Shown: positions 37,058-46,047, counted from the stretch's first letter. The stretch: 46,522 bases of DNA from Bacilli bacterium (GCA_022795155.1 JAAWGF010000011.1:1-46522), one strand, 5' to 3'. Program-made: numbers and translations. Notes: generated from the letters alone by a model not told the origin.

Positions 37058-37773
37058 TGGTTAAAGGTAGCATAGCGCAAATAGAGTCCATGGGATTAGT
37101 TGATGGGCCAGGCATCCGCACAGTTGTATTTCTTAATGGATGCAAATTACGTTGCATGTTTTGTCACAATCCTGAAATGTTTAAACTAGGAGAATTAAAT
37201 TATACACCGGGGGAATTATTTAATAAAATACTACGAAATAAACCCTATTTTAAAAATAACGGTGGTGTAACTTTTTCCGGGGGAGAACCATTATTACAAT
37301 ATGATTTTTTAGTTGAAACCTGTAAGCTTTTAAAAAAAGAAAATATTAATATTGCCTTAGATACAGCCGGGGTAGGAAATGGTAATTATGATGAAATTTT
37401 AAAATTAGTGGACCTAGTTATATTTGATATTAAGGCTATTGATGATAATAGTTATAAAGAAATTACTGCTAATAATATAAATGAATCATTAAAATTTTTA
37501 AAAAGATGCCAAGAATTAAATAAAAAAATGTGGTTAAGACAAGTTATTATTCCAGGTATTAATGATAATGAAGAATATATAAATAGGTTAGTTGAATTTA
37601 TTAAACCATTAAAAAATATTGAAAAAATTGAATTACTTCCATATCATACTATGGCAAAGGAAAAATACAATAAATTGAACTTGCCATATAAATTAAAGAA
37701 TACTATTGACATGAATATTGATAGGTGTAAAGAATTAGAAAAACTGATAAGAGAAAAAACGCATATTTATTAG
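37057..37773 (+). CDS. pflA: Pyruvate formate-lyase activating enzyme
   Basis: This 238-residue radical SAM enzyme generates the glycyl radical on PflB. The iron-sulfur motif CKLRCMFCHNPE lies near residue 30, GGVTFSGGEPLLQ near residue 68 and LDTAG near residue 105. It begins in the last base of the pflB stop codon, so the pair is translationally coupled. Confidence 0.96.
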   Translation: MVKGSIAQIESMGLVDGPGIRTVVFLNGCKLRCMFCHNPEMFKLGELNYTPGELFNKILRNKPYFKNNGGVTFSGGEPLLQYDFLVETCKLLKKENINIALDTAGVGNGNYDEILKLVDLVIFDIKAIDDNSYKEITANNINESLKFLKRCQELNKKMWLRQVIIPGINDNEEYINRLVEFIKPLKNIEKIELLPYHTMAKEKYNKLNLPYKLKNTIDMNIDRCKELEKLIREKTHIY

Positions 37774-37783
37774 ATTATATATG

Positions 37784-37800
37784 AAAAAGTAACGCTTTTT
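37784..37800 (+). terminator. Short terminator after pflA
   Basis: AAAAAG (37784-37789) pairs with CTTTTT (37795-37800) across a 5-base loop. It ends one base before the -35 of the tRNA promoter, so termination and the next promoter are packed together. Confidence 0.5.
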
Positions 37801-37801
37801 A

Positions 37802-37830
37802 TTGACAATATTACGTATATAAGGTAAAAT
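37802..37830 (+). promoter_or_regulatory. SigA promoter of tRNA-Ser
   Basis: TTGACA (37802-37807) and TAAAAT (37825-37830) are separated by 17 bases, close to ideal. The tRNA begins 29 bases after the -10. Confidence 0.8.
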
Positions 37831-37859
37831 TATATTCGTAGTATTAAATGAAGCGTTTT

Positions 37860-37950
37860 GGAGTAGTACTCAAGAGGCTGAAGAGGCGCCCCTGCTAAGG
37901 GTGTAGGTCGGGCAACTGGCGCGCGAGTTCAAATCTCGCCTACTCCGCCA
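37860..37950 (+). tRNA. tRNA-Ser (anticodon GCT)
   Basis: The acceptor arms GGAGTAG and CTACTCC pair, with an encoded CCA at 37948-37950. The anticodon stem-loop CCCTGCTAAGGG gives anticodon GCT, which reads AGC and AGU. A long variable arm marks a class II tRNA. The T-arm is GCGAGTTCAAATCTCGC. It is not an integration site for the element described here. Confidence 0.96.
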
Positions 37951-37960
37951 TTATAAAAAT

Positions 37961-37990
37961 AACATTGATTTTTCAATGTTTTTTATTTTT
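37961..37990 (+). terminator. Terminator after tRNA-Ser
   Basis: AACATTGA (37961-37968) and TCAATGTT (37973-37980) form a perfect 8-base stem with a TTTT loop and a T-rich tail. Confidence 0.85.
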
Positions 37991-38110
37991 TAGGTACTAT
38001 AAATTTATAAATTACTTAATATAGCTATTTAATATTTATTTGTCTAATATTAGTAAAGACTTAGGAAATTATTAAAAAACAATGATGAAACATTTTTGTA
38101 TGTTAAAAAT

Positions 38111-38139
38111 TTGACAATTTTATTAAAAGATGCTAGAAT
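38111..38139 (+). promoter_or_regulatory. SigA promoter with extended -10
   Basis: TTGACA (38111-38116), a 17-base spacer and TAGAAT (38134-38139) preceded by TGC make a strong promoter for the gene at 38173. Confidence 0.8.
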
Positions 38140-38172
38140 ACTAACCAATTCTTAAAAAAAGGAGGAAATTTT

Positions 38173-38976
38173 ATGGTTAAGAATCTTGAAAATACTAAAA
38201 TAGAAAAATTACCTACATCACAACTTGTTTTTTATATGTCAAGTCCAGAATTAGGTAATGGAATTCTTGCATCAAGAATTGAAGCAACTGTTTTTAGTAG
38301 ATTAACAAAGGAATATAAACTATATCCTAATGTTGCTAGAAAATTTATTGAAAGGGAACAGGAGATAATAAATGTTAGAGGATACAATATAGAAAATTAT
38401 ACTTTCGGCAAAGAAATGTCTTATAATGAACTTTTTAGGATTTTCTACGAGAGTGTTGAATTAATCTCGAGAGTAGTTGAAGTTAAAGCTAATTTTAACA
38501 CTTTAACGATGAGTGAGATATCAGAATTTTATTATTGGTTTAGTATTTATAAAAATAGCTTTACAAAAAGACAAAAAATGCTTCAAAAAAGTCTTAAAAG
38601 CAATGATAAACAGCAAAAGAAAATATTAAAGAGTAATATTCCTTTTCATTCAAAAGAACAAAAGATTAATGAATTGGAAAGACTCCAAAAAATAATGCAA
38701 ACTCAATGCAGTAATGAGCATTCATTAATTGGATATAACGAAATGTTATTTAATTGTATGTTAAATAAACTAAAAGAAGTAATGAGATATGATGCAAACA
38801 AAGATTTAAGAGTATTTTGGACAGCTCTTAAAGAAGCTTTATTAACGCAAAAATCATCCATTCAACATCAAGAAAAAGAACAATTCGGTGATATTAATTT
38901 TGATGCATATACATATTATACTACTCTTCCAAGTGAATATAATGTTCGTGGTTATCCATTTTCTAAAAAGAGATAA
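38173..38976 (+). CDS. Protein of unknown function after tRNA-Ser
   Basis: I do not recognise this 267-residue cytoplasmic protein. It is largely helical, with a lysine-rich stretch at about 135-160 (KRQKMLQKSLKSNDKQQKK) that could bind nucleic acid or form a coiled coil. A strong promoter and the site AAAGGAGG suggest high expression. It forms a single-gene unit between two terminators. Confidence 0.65.
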   Translation: MVKNLENTKIEKLPTSQLVFYMSSPELGNGILASRIEATVFSRLTKEYKLYPNVARKFIEREQEIINVRGYNIENYTFGKEMSYNELFRIFYESVELISRVVEVKANFNTLTMSEISEFYYWFSIYKNSFTKRQKMLQKSLKSNDKQQKKILKSNIPFHSKEQKINELERLQKIMQTQCSNEHSLIGYNEMLFNCMLNKLKEVMRYDANKDLRVFWTALKEALLTQKSSIQHQEKEQFGDINFDAYTYYTTLPSEYNVRGYPFSKKR

Positions 38977-38981
38977 TATTT

Positions 38982-39034
38982 AAAAAAAGGGACTGTTACA
39001 AAATTAAATAATTAATTTGTAACAGCCTCTTTTA
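38982..39034. terminator. Bidirectional terminator between convergent genes
   Basis: CTGTTACAAA (38993-39002) and TTTGTAACAG (39016-39025) form a 10-base stem. An A7 run lies on its left and a TCTTTT tract on its right, so it can serve the plus-strand 38173 gene and, more strongly, the minus-strand amidase gene. Confidence 0.8.
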
Positions 39035-39046
39035 TTATATTAATCT

Positions 39047-40255
39047 TTATGCTGTTGGAATTTTTAAAACTTGCCCAATTGAAAGAAGATTACTAGTTAA
39101 ATTATTAAGTTGTTTTATAGAATTTACATTAGTGTTATATCTATTAGCAATACTCCACAAGCTATCGCCACTTTGAACAGTATAAGTAAGACTTGGTAAA
39201 CTACCCGTTACATTGGGAATTTTTAAAACTTGCCCGATATTTAATATATCACTAGTCAAATTATTAATTCTTTTAATTTCATTGATATTGGTATCAAATT
39301 TATTAGCGATATTCCATAAAGTATCACCACTTTTAACTATATATGTGCCAACTTCAGGAATACTACCATTATTTTCAACATTAGGAATAGTTAAAATTTG
39401 TCCAATCGATAATGTATTACTAGTTAAATTATTTAATCTCTTAAGTTCATCTACTGTCGTATTATACCTATTAGCAATACTCCATAAACTATCGCCACTT
39501 TTTACAGTATAAGTATTACTAGTACCTTGTTGCGGAATTAATATTACTTGACCAACTGATAGATTATCAGAACTTAAATTATTTAATCTTTTGATACTAT
39601 CAACAGTAGTATTAAAATCTCTAGCAATTTTGTATAAACTATCGCCACTTTTTACGACATAGGTATTTGAATTTGTTGGTGGAATGAAACCACCCATTTT
39701 AGTTGCAATAACGGCATCTACTACTGCATCAACATATTGTCGATAGTTATTTTTTATTCTGTTTAAATCTTGAGCATTATTAATGAAACCATATTCAACA
39801 AGTAATGGTTCGGTTTGACCTGTATTTCGGTGAATAAAGTAATAATCTTTTGAACTATCACTTGGTAATCTTCTCTGATAAATCATTCTCTTTTTTTGAC
39901 CAGCATCACCAAGTGCATTTAAGACATTTTGAGCTAAAGTTGCCTCATTTCTAAGTGCATAAACGACTTCGGCTCCTTCAGCTGTTCCCGTTGTATTAGA
40001 ATTAAGATGATTTGAAATAACGATGACATTTTTTTTATTTCCAAAAGCATCAAGAATACGTTTTACACGTTCAGTTGGACTAACTGTTTCATCAGTATTT
40101 CTAGTAATTGCAACAGGTACTCCTAATTCCTTAAACCGTTCATACATATAGTTTGCTATTTGTAGCGTTAAATCTTTTTCACGATTATTCCCCGAAACAG
40201 CTCCAGGATCGCTTCCTCCATGACCGGCATCAACTACGACTGCGAAATCATACAT
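39047..40255 (-). CDS. N-acetylmuramoyl-L-alanine amidase with four LysM repeats
   Basis: The 402-residue cell-wall hydrolase has an Amidase_3 domain (1-190): DAGHGG with His12, Glu26 in NNREKDL, a zinc His in SNHLNS near 83 and the catalytic Glu in VEYGFINN near 153. Four LysM peptidoglycan-binding repeats follow (about 198-242, 247-292, 303-348 and 356-401), each with SGDSLW/SGDTLW-type starts. No signal peptide precedes the catalytic domain. The ATG, read on the minus strand, follows GGGGGAG. It may remodel the wall or lyse the mother cell; how it leaves the cytoplasm is unclear. Confidence 0.9.
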   Translation of the reverse strand: MYDFAVVVDAGHGGSDPGAVSGNNREKDLTLQIANYMYERFKELGVPVAITRNTDETVSPTERVKRILDAFGNKKNVIVISNHLNSNTTGTAEGAEVVYALRNEATLAQNVLNALGDAGQKKRMIYQRRLPSDSSKDYYFIHRNTGQTEPLLVEYGFINNAQDLNRIKNNYRQYVDAVVDAVIATKMGGFIPPTNSNTYVVKSGDSLYKIARDFNTTVDSIKRLNNLSSDNLSVGQVILIPQQGTSNTYTVKSGDSLWSIANRYNTTVDELKRLNNLTSNTLSIGQILTIPNVENNGSIPEVGTYIVKSGDTLWNIANKFDTNINEIKRINNLTSDILNIGQVLKIPNVTGSLPSLTYTVQSGDSLWSIANRYNTNVNSIKQLNNLTSNLLSIGQVLKIPTA

Positions 40256-40347
40256 ATTTACTCCCCCTCTTAAAATATTTTATGGATAATCGTCAAAATG
40301 GTTATTATTATTTATAAAATTATGAATATTTTCTTATCAGCTTGAAT

Positions 40348-41418
40348 TTATTCAATATTTTTAACTAAATCAAAAGTATATCCTTGCTCTTTCATCTGTT
40401 TAATAAAATCATCCAATGCTAAATAGTTTCCTTTACTATTGGGATGAAGTAGGTATATCGCACCATTATGGACATGACTAATCATTTCTTGAAGCGCTTG
40501 TTCTTTTGTTAACTTATCATCCCAATCTTGATAGGCTGCACTCCAGAAATAGGTTCGATAACCTAAATCCTTTATGATACTTAAACTTCGTAAGCTGTAT
40601 TCCCCTCTAGGTTCACGGTAAATTCGGTCCATAGGTTCCCCAGTAATAGCTTTAAAAGTCTCTTCTGTTAATGATAGCTCTTTTAAATATTTTTCAAAAT
40701 TTGAAGAATTAGCCAATGTGGGCATAGATATATGGTTAGCTGTATGATTGCCAATTGAGTGGCCTTTTTCTACCATCTCTTTCATTAATTCTGGATTATT
40801 CTTTATAAAGCCGCGACATAAAAAGAAAGTTGCTTTAACATCATTTTGATTTAAAATGTTGACAATTTCTGGCAAGTAAGATTCTAAATTTCCTTCATCA
40901 AACGTAAGATATATAATTTTTTCATCATTTCCCATTGCATAGGCATTATACTTTTTTAATTCCTCATTTGACATATCTGTATTAGGTCTCTTACCGTTCC
41001 TTTTATTATTAGTTCCCCAACCATGAACTGCATTATCAATTTTATCATAAGATTCTTTATACTCAATCTTATTTGTTTTTTTAATAGTTATAAATCTTTT
41101 TGCTTCTACACTATTACCCTTAGAGTTAGTAACATTATATAAAATTTCATAAGTGCCTGGGGTACTATAATCAATACCATTTTTTACAGTGACCTTATTA
41201 GTTATATCACCATCTGTTTCATCATATGCTGAATATCCGGGTTCAACAAAGTCTTGTGGCAAATCGATATCCATAATATTTTTTCCATCAAGATTAATAA
41301 TTGGATAATCATTAACTGGTTTATTTTTTTTATTATTAAATTTATAAAATAAAAAAATACTAATGCCTAATATAATTATACAAATAAATAAAATAATATA
41401 TAATTTTTTCTTTTTCAT
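40348..41418 (-). CDS. PdaA-like polysaccharide deacetylase with Ig-like domain
   Basis: The 356-residue protein has an N-terminal membrane anchor (6-26) and a bacterial Ig-like (DUF5011-type) domain (about 38-113, DETDGDITNKV and STPGTYEILYNV). A deacetylase domain follows, with GWGTNN, IYLTFDEGN near 170, FFLCRGF, GNHTANH near 220 and YREPRGEYS. These features match PdaA, which makes muramic delta-lactam in spore cortex, although motif 1 reads TFDEG. The ATG follows GGTGAG. A sporulation role is an inference. Confidence 0.82.
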   Translation of the reverse strand: MKKKKLYIILFICIIILGISIFLFYKFNNKKNKPVNDYPIINLDGKNIMDIDLPQDFVEPGYSAYDETDGDITNKVTVKNGIDYSTPGTYEILYNVTNSKGNSVEAKRFITIKKTNKIEYKESYDKIDNAVHGWGTNNKRNGKRPNTDMSNEELKKYNAYAMGNDEKIIYLTFDEGNLESYLPEIVNILNQNDVKATFFLCRGFIKNNPELMKEMVEKGHSIGNHTANHISMPTLANSSNFEKYLKELSLTEETFKAITGEPMDRIYREPRGEYSLRSLSIIKDLGYRTYFWSAAYQDWDDKLTKEQALQEMISHVHNGAIYLLHPNSKGNYLALDDFIKQMKEQGYTFDLVKNIE

Positions 41419-41490
41419 TATATAGTCTCACCTATCTTAATTATTTTAGTTTTAAAACTAAGTTATCAATAAATTATATTTAATTTAGAC

Positions 41491-41530
41491 AAAAAAAGAC
41501 ACAGTAATTTACATTATTATTTATACTGTG
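41491..41530 (-). terminator. Terminator of the 41664-42032 gene
   Basis: CACAGTA (41500-41506) and TACTGTG (41524-41530) pair. On the minus strand the stem is followed by TC and seven T. It lies 134 bases beyond the gene's stop codon. No gene is visible in 41419-41663. Confidence 0.65.
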
Positions 41531-41663
41531 CTGATATGTAAAGAAAATCGTTTATTATTAAACTGAATTATACTAAGAAAATGTAAAGTACTATTAGTTA
41601 ATAATATCACTATAAAAAGTAATATATTCGAGGAATAATTAAACACATGTAAATATATATTTG

Positions 41664-42032
41664 TTATAATAACATATTTTCTATTTTTAAGATTTCGACA
41701 TTAAATAATTTACTATATTCTTTATATCTATTTTTACAATATTTTAATTCATCTAATAATGATTTCAAAAATTCGATTCGTTCTTTATTGCAATTAATAT
41801 TAAATAATTTCATGTTAATTGTATTTTTAATTACAGCTATTTTATAATTTTGATATTGCTTAATATTCATGCTACAAATATTATTTTGCTTCATGATATC
41901 ATAAATTGTATCTAATTCTTCCAATAATTTTAAACATTCTAAAATTTCATTAGTTTTTAGATTATCTAAATTTCTTTTTATTGCGTTAAATTTATAATTT
42001 AAGTATTCTTCATCATCTAAAAGTTTATTCAT
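41664..42032 (-). CDS. Small helical protein of unknown function
   Basis: This 122-residue protein (MNKLLDDEEYLNYKFNAIKRNL...) is predicted to be almost fully helical, with no membrane segment. I start at ATG 42032, preceded on the minus strand by AAGGTGG; a frame extension upstream has no ribosome-binding site. It is divergent from the TPR gene and shares a regulatory gap containing two Spo0A-like boxes. Confidence 0.6.
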   Translation of the reverse strand: MNKLLDDEEYLNYKFNAIKRNLDNLKTNEILECLKLLEELDTIYDIMKQNNICSMNIKQYQNYKIAVIKNTINMKLFNINCNKERIEFLKSLLDELKYCKNRYKEYSKLFNVEILKIENMLL

Positions 42033-42162
42033 TATAATATTCCACCTTACTAAAATTTCAAAATATTGCTGTAATAATAATAACAAATTTTTTTATTTAA
42101 TCATTGTTATCTCTAACAAATTGTCTATATTAATACGCGAAATGATAAAAATATTTTATTTC

Positions 42163-42179
42163 TGTCGAAAAATGTCGAA
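42163..42179 (+). promoter_or_regulatory. Tandem Spo0A-like boxes
   Basis: TGTCGAA occurs at 42163-42169 and 42173-42179, in direct repeat with start-to-start spacing of 10 bases. TGTCGAA is the core 0A box of Bacillus Spo0A, and this head-to-tail spacing is the arrangement bound by a Spo0A dimer. The boxes lie 18 bases before the -35 of the TPR gene, in the gap between divergent genes. Confidence 0.6.
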
Positions 42180-42197
42180 TTACGTTATTGTTGCTAG

Positions 42198-42226
42198 TTG
42201 ACTTTTAATGCTATTATTGATATTAT
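42198..42226 (+). promoter_or_regulatory. SigA-like promoter of the TPR gene
   Basis: TTGACT (42198-42203), a 17-base spacer and TATTAT (42221-42226) precede the ATG at 42253. Confidence 0.65.
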
Positions 42227-42252
42227 AACGTTAAAAAAGTTAGGTGAGGGAA

Positions 42253-43830
42253 ATGAGAGTAAACAATGGGAAATATCATGCCAATAAAAATAACGAATTA
42301 AAACAAAAGCTTAATAAAATTAGACAATATACAGATGGCAATCAATTTTCAATCGCATTACAGTTATTAAATGAATTAAATGAAGAATTTTCAAATAATC
42401 CTTATTATATATTTGAGATGGGTATTTATTATTATAGATTACGCGATTATGATAAAGCCTTAGAATATTTTGAAAGTTTAGAAAATAGTAAAAATAAATA
42501 TCATGCTATTTATTATATAGGAGTTATTAAATTGCAAAAAAAAGATTCTGATGGTGCTATAGAAGAATTTACAAAAATAATAGAATCTGATCATCCAAAC
42601 AAAGAATATGCCCAAATTGAAATAGCAGAAGTTTATAGACACAAAAGAGAACATGATAGGGCACTTGAATCATTGTCGGAGGTTATTGAACGGGCAATTG
42701 CAAATGATAATCAGCGAATATATATTACTGCCATAATAAATAAAGCTGGCGTATTAATGGATAAAAAAGAGTATGATATGGCTAGAGATTTAGTTAATAG
42801 CGTGTTAGGCCAAATTAAAAGAAGGGATTTACTCAATAAAGCTATATATGCCTTAGCTAATATCGAGTATGAGAACGAGGAATTTGATAATTGTCAAAAA
42901 TATTTAAATAAAATTAGTGATGACTATATACCCAAAAAGATGCTAGAAGCGAAACTTTTATATATGCAAAATAATTATGTTAAAAGTAAAAGTATTTGTC
43001 AATCATTATATGATGATCCATATTTTTATTTAGATGCTTATGCATTAAATGCTAAAAATAATATTGGATTAAAATTATATGACGAGGCTAAGCAAGAATT
43101 AGAAAAAGTCATTCACAAAGATAAAATTAACAGTATTTTATATTATGATTTAGGATTGTTACATTTTCAAAGACAGGATTTTGAAAAATCACTTGAATAT
43201 TTTGAATATATAATTGAAAATATTTCTTATATGAAGAATTCAGCCATTCAAAAAAGTATCTATGCTAACATAAAATTAAAGCGAATACAAGCTGCTTATG
43301 ATCTATATATAAAGTTTGTTGAAAATGATATTTTTAAGGATGATCCTAAAAAAGAAATTCAATTAAGAGCTTACTTTAGTAAATATATTCCCGAATGTCA
43401 ACCCTGTGTAAGTAATTTCTATAGTTATAAACAAATAAGTGATTATAATGAAGAGGAAGCACTTAGTCATATACGTAAGCACCACTATGATATTAACCAA
43501 GCTGATAAAGAAAGACATACTTTATTTTCAAACGAGATTAATATAAGACAATTATTTAATTCCGTTAAAAACAATATTTCTCAAGAAAATTTTTATGACA
43601 ATAATTTTTTTGATGAATATGTAATCAAATATAGTGATTGCACACTAGATATTGACAATTCAATGAAAGAATTGAAAGTTATCACCATTCCAAATACTAA
43701 TGATATTATAACAATGTATCCTTGTAGAGTTTATGAAACGGCTATTGGAAATAAAGAAGAATTTGTTGGCAAACCATATGTCAAAGTATCGCAAGTCGAT
43801 AAATTTAAAAAGAGATATGGAATGAAATAA
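42253..43830 (+). CDS. Tetratricopeptide-repeat protein
   Basis: The 525-residue protein contains about eight to ten TPR-like helical pairs from residue 15 to 350. Examples are YYIFEMGIYYYRLRDYDKAL, AIYYIGVIKLQKKDSDGAI and LYYDLGLLHFQRQDFEKSL. The last 150 residues form a distinct C-terminal region with ELKVITIPNTNDIITMYPCR that I cannot assign. The protein is cytoplasmic with no signal peptide. The start follows AGGTGAGGG; a GTG nine bases earlier is possible. TPR proteins are scaffolds or, as in Rap/PlcR types, signalling receptors; the function here is unknown. Confidence 0.8.
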   Translation: MRVNNGKYHANKNNELKQKLNKIRQYTDGNQFSIALQLLNELNEEFSNNPYYIFEMGIYYYRLRDYDKALEYFESLENSKNKYHAIYYIGVIKLQKKDSDGAIEEFTKIIESDHPNKEYAQIEIAEVYRHKREHDRALESLSEVIERAIANDNQRIYITAIINKAGVLMDKKEYDMARDLVNSVLGQIKRRDLLNKAIYALANIEYENEEFDNCQKYLNKISDDYIPKKMLEAKLLYMQNNYVKSKSICQSLYDDPYFYLDAYALNAKNNIGLKLYDEAKQELEKVIHKDKINSILYYDLGLLHFQRQDFEKSLEYFEYIIENISYMKNSAIQKSIYANIKLKRIQAAYDLYIKFVENDIFKDDPKKEIQLRAYFSKYIPECQPCVSNFYSYKQISDYNEEEALSHIRKHHYDINQADKERHTLFSNEINIRQLFNSVKNNISQENFYDNNFFDEYVIKYSDCTLDIDNSMKELKVITIPNTNDIITMYPCRVYETAIGNKEEFVGKPYVKVSQVDKFKKRYGMK

Positions 43831-43869
43831 AGAATTATATGTATAATAATATTGACTAATTCTTTTTTT
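43829..43869 (+). terminator. Terminator of the TPR gene, overlapping the next promoter
   Basis: AAAGAATTA (43829-43837) pairs with TAATTCTTT (43857-43865), followed by a T-run. The -35 of the arsR promoter (43852-43857) lies in the hairpin loop and stem foot. Confidence 0.65.
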
Positions 43870-43907
43870 ATCGATATAATATGAATATATGAACACATAA
43901 ACATATA
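43852..43907 (+). promoter_or_regulatory. Promoter and probable operator of the metal-resistance operon
   Basis: TTGACT (43852-43857), a 17-base spacer and TATAAT (43875-43880) form the promoter. Directly after it TATATG (43886-43891) and CATATA (43902-43907) form an interrupted palindrome around GAACACATAAA, resembling SmtB/CzrA-type operators. A repressor bound there would cover the transcription start. Confidence 0.65.
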
Positions 43908-43919
43908 TAAGGAGGGAAT

Positions 43920-44231
43920 ATGAAACTACATAGCAAAGACTTATTAGTAGGGTTAAGTGAATTTTTTAAAATTTTTGGCGATGCGACGCGACTTAGAATT
44001 TTAGATGTTTTATTAAATGGTGAAAAATGTGTTAATGAAATATCCGAAACGTTAAATGTTAGTCAATCAGCTATTTCGCATCAACTTAAGAATCTTCGGA
44101 CTTCTAACTTAGTAAAAACAAAAAAACTAGGTAAAATAGTTAAATATTCAATCGCCGATAATCATATTAAGATTATTTTAGAATATGGACTAGAACATAT
44201 TATGGAAGAGGTAAAAAATGAAAAAATTTAA
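43920..44231 (+). CDS. ArsR/SmtB-family metal-sensing repressor (CzrA-like)
   Basis: The 103-residue winged-helix repressor has FGDATRLRILDVL near residue 20, recognition helix NVSQSAISHQLKNLR near 48 and the wing near 70. Its C-terminal helix reads D-x-H-(x10)-H-x2-E (DNHIKIILEYGLEHIMEE), the alpha-5 zinc site of CzrA/SmtB sensors. The alpha-3 CxCxxC site of CadC is absent, with only one Cys, in EKCVNE. It should repress its own operon until zinc, cobalt or cadmium binds. GGAGGG precedes the ATG. It overlaps the ATPase gene by 14 bases. Confidence 0.92.
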   Translation: MKLHSKDLLVGLSEFFKIFGDATRLRILDVLLNGEKCVNEISETLNVSQSAISHQLKNLRTSNLVKTKKLGKIVKYSIADNHIKIILEYGLEHIMEEVKNEKI

Positions 44232-46047
44232 TTTTGAATTTTTTAAGATTATGATTAGTACCATAATTTTTATTATAGCGGTATTTTTAAAGAATAATAA
44301 TATATTATTTATATCATTATTAGTTATTAGTTATGTTATTGTATCAAATGAAATGTATATTAAGGCTTTAAAAAATATTTTAGTAGGTGAAATTTTTGAT
44401 GAAAATTTTCTTATGATTATTGCTACATTAGGTGCCTTTTACATTGGAGAATATGAAGAGGCTTTAATGGTAATGTTACTATTTAATTTAGGTGAATATT
44501 TATCTGATAAAGCGGTTGATAATTCTAAAGAATCAATTACTAAATTAATGGATTTAAGAAGTGATACAATTAATTTAAAAATTGGTGATGATATTAAGAA
44601 TATAAATATTAAAGATGCGAAATTAAATGATCTTTTTATTGTCAAACCTGGCGAAAAGATTGGTTTAGATGGGATTATTATTGATGGGGTTAGTAATGTT
44701 GATACATCTAGTTTAACAGGTGAGTCTATTCCTAGGAATGTTAAAAAAGATATGTGTGTTTTAAGTGGAACAACTAATTTAGATGCCGTTTTAACTATTA
44801 AAGCTACTTCAACTTACAAAACAAGTACAGCTACGAAAATAATTGAGTTAATTGAATCATCCGATGCTAAAAAAGCCAAGACCGAAAAATTTATTACAAA
44901 ATTTTGTAAAATATATACACCAATCGTTGTTATTAGTGCTGTTCTTTTAACTTTGATTCCTTTTATGCTAGGTGGATCTTTAAATGATTGGCTATATAAA
45001 TCTTTAGTTTTTTTGGTTACATCTTGTCCATGTGCTCTTGTTATTTCTGTTCCATTAGGTTATTTTGCCGGAATTGGTAGAGCTAGCAAAGAGGGTATTT
45101 TAGTAAAAGGTGGCAATGAACTTGAAAACCTTTCTAAAATTAAAACAATCGTGTTTGATAAGACAGGGACAATTACTAAAGGAAATTTTGATGTAACAAA
45201 AATTCATAGTATTGATATAAATGAAGATGCTTTGTTAGAGATTGCTGCATATGCTGAATTTTATTCTAATCACCCAATCGCCAAATCGATTTTAAAAAGA
45301 TATTCTAAAGAAATAAATAAAAATAAAATAAACGATTTTAAAGAAATAAGTGGTAAGGGTATATCCGTTAAAATTGATGATGATAGTTTATTAGTTGGCA
45401 ATTATAACCTATTAATTTCTAATAATATTGATGTGTCCAAAATAGACGAAATTGGAACGATTGTATATATTGCTAAAGATAAAAAATATTTAGGTTATAT
45501 TGTTATTACTGATGAGATAAAAGAAGAAGCTAATAATTTAGTTAAATCTTTAAAAAAAGAAGGAATAATCAAAATTATTATGCTTTCAGGTGATAATAAA
45601 GAAACCGTCGAAAAAGTTAGTTCTAAATTAGGATTTAGTGAATGTTACTATGAAATGTTACCAATTGATAAAGTGAATAAAGTTACTAATTTTAAAAAAG
45701 AAAATTTTACTGCCTTTGTTGGCGATGGCATTAATGATGCGCCCGTTATGAAAATAGCTGATTTAGGTATTTCAATGGGTGGAGTTGGAAGTGATGCAGC
45801 GATAGAGGCGTCAAGTATTGTTTTAATGACCGATAATTTAGATAAGATAAGTGATTCGATAAAAATATCTAAAAAAACGAATAAGATTGTTCATTTTAAT
45901 ATTGTTTTTGCCCTTATTGTTAAGTTTATATTTCTTCTTTTAGGGACATTAGGGTATTCAAAAATTTGGTATGCGGTTATTGCTGATGTTGGTGTTACCT
46001 TATTACTTGTTTTAAATTCCCTAAGATTAATTATTAAAAGCAAATAA
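44218..46047 (+). CDS. Zinc/cadmium-exporting P1B-type ATPase
   Basis: The 609-residue heavy-metal pump exports Zn(II), Cd(II) or similar ions. Its motifs are TGES near residue 163, membrane metal site SCPCALV near 265, phosphorylation site DKTGT near 315, the SNHP nucleotide-domain motif near 355 and GDGINDAP near 503. The final membrane helix has ADVGVTLLLVLNSLR, whose Asp is typical of P1B-2 zinc pumps such as ZntA/CadA. The N-terminal metal-binding HMA domain is missing, as in shorter members. It is coupled to the upstream repressor gene. Confidence 0.94.
   Translation: MKKFNFEFFKIMISTIIFIIAVFLKNNNILFISLLVISYVIVSNEMYIKALKNILVGEIFDENFLMIIATLGAFYIGEYEEALMVMLLFNLGEYLSDKAVDNSKESITKLMDLRSDTINLKIGDDIKNINIKDAKLNDLFIVKPGEKIGLDGIIIDGVSNVDTSSLTGESIPRNVKKDMCVLSGTTNLDAVLTIKATSTYKTSTATKIIELIESSDAKKAKTEKFITKFCKIYTPIVVISAVLLTLIPFMLGGSLNDWLYKSLVFLVTSCPCALVISVPLGYFAGIGRASKEGILVKGGNELENLSKIKTIVFDKTGTITKGNFDVTKIHSIDINEDALLEIAAYAEFYSNHPIAKSILKRYSKEINKNKINDFKEISGKGISVKIDDDSLLVGNYNLLISNNIDVSKIDEIGTIVYIAKDKKYLGYIVITDEIKEEANNLVKSLKKEGIIKIIMLSGDNKETVEKVSSKLGFSECYYEMLPIDKVNKVTNFKKENFTAFVGDGINDAPVMKIADLGISMGGVGSDAAIEASSIVLMTDNLDKISDSIKISKKTNKIVHFNIVFALIVKFIFLLLGTLGYSKIWYAVIADVGVTLLLVLNSLRLIIKSK

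Noticed and set aside
37860-37950. tRNA-Ser as an integration site for the element
   Set aside because: The element is 13 kb away and its ends lie in a protein gene. No partial tRNA copy was seen at any boundary.
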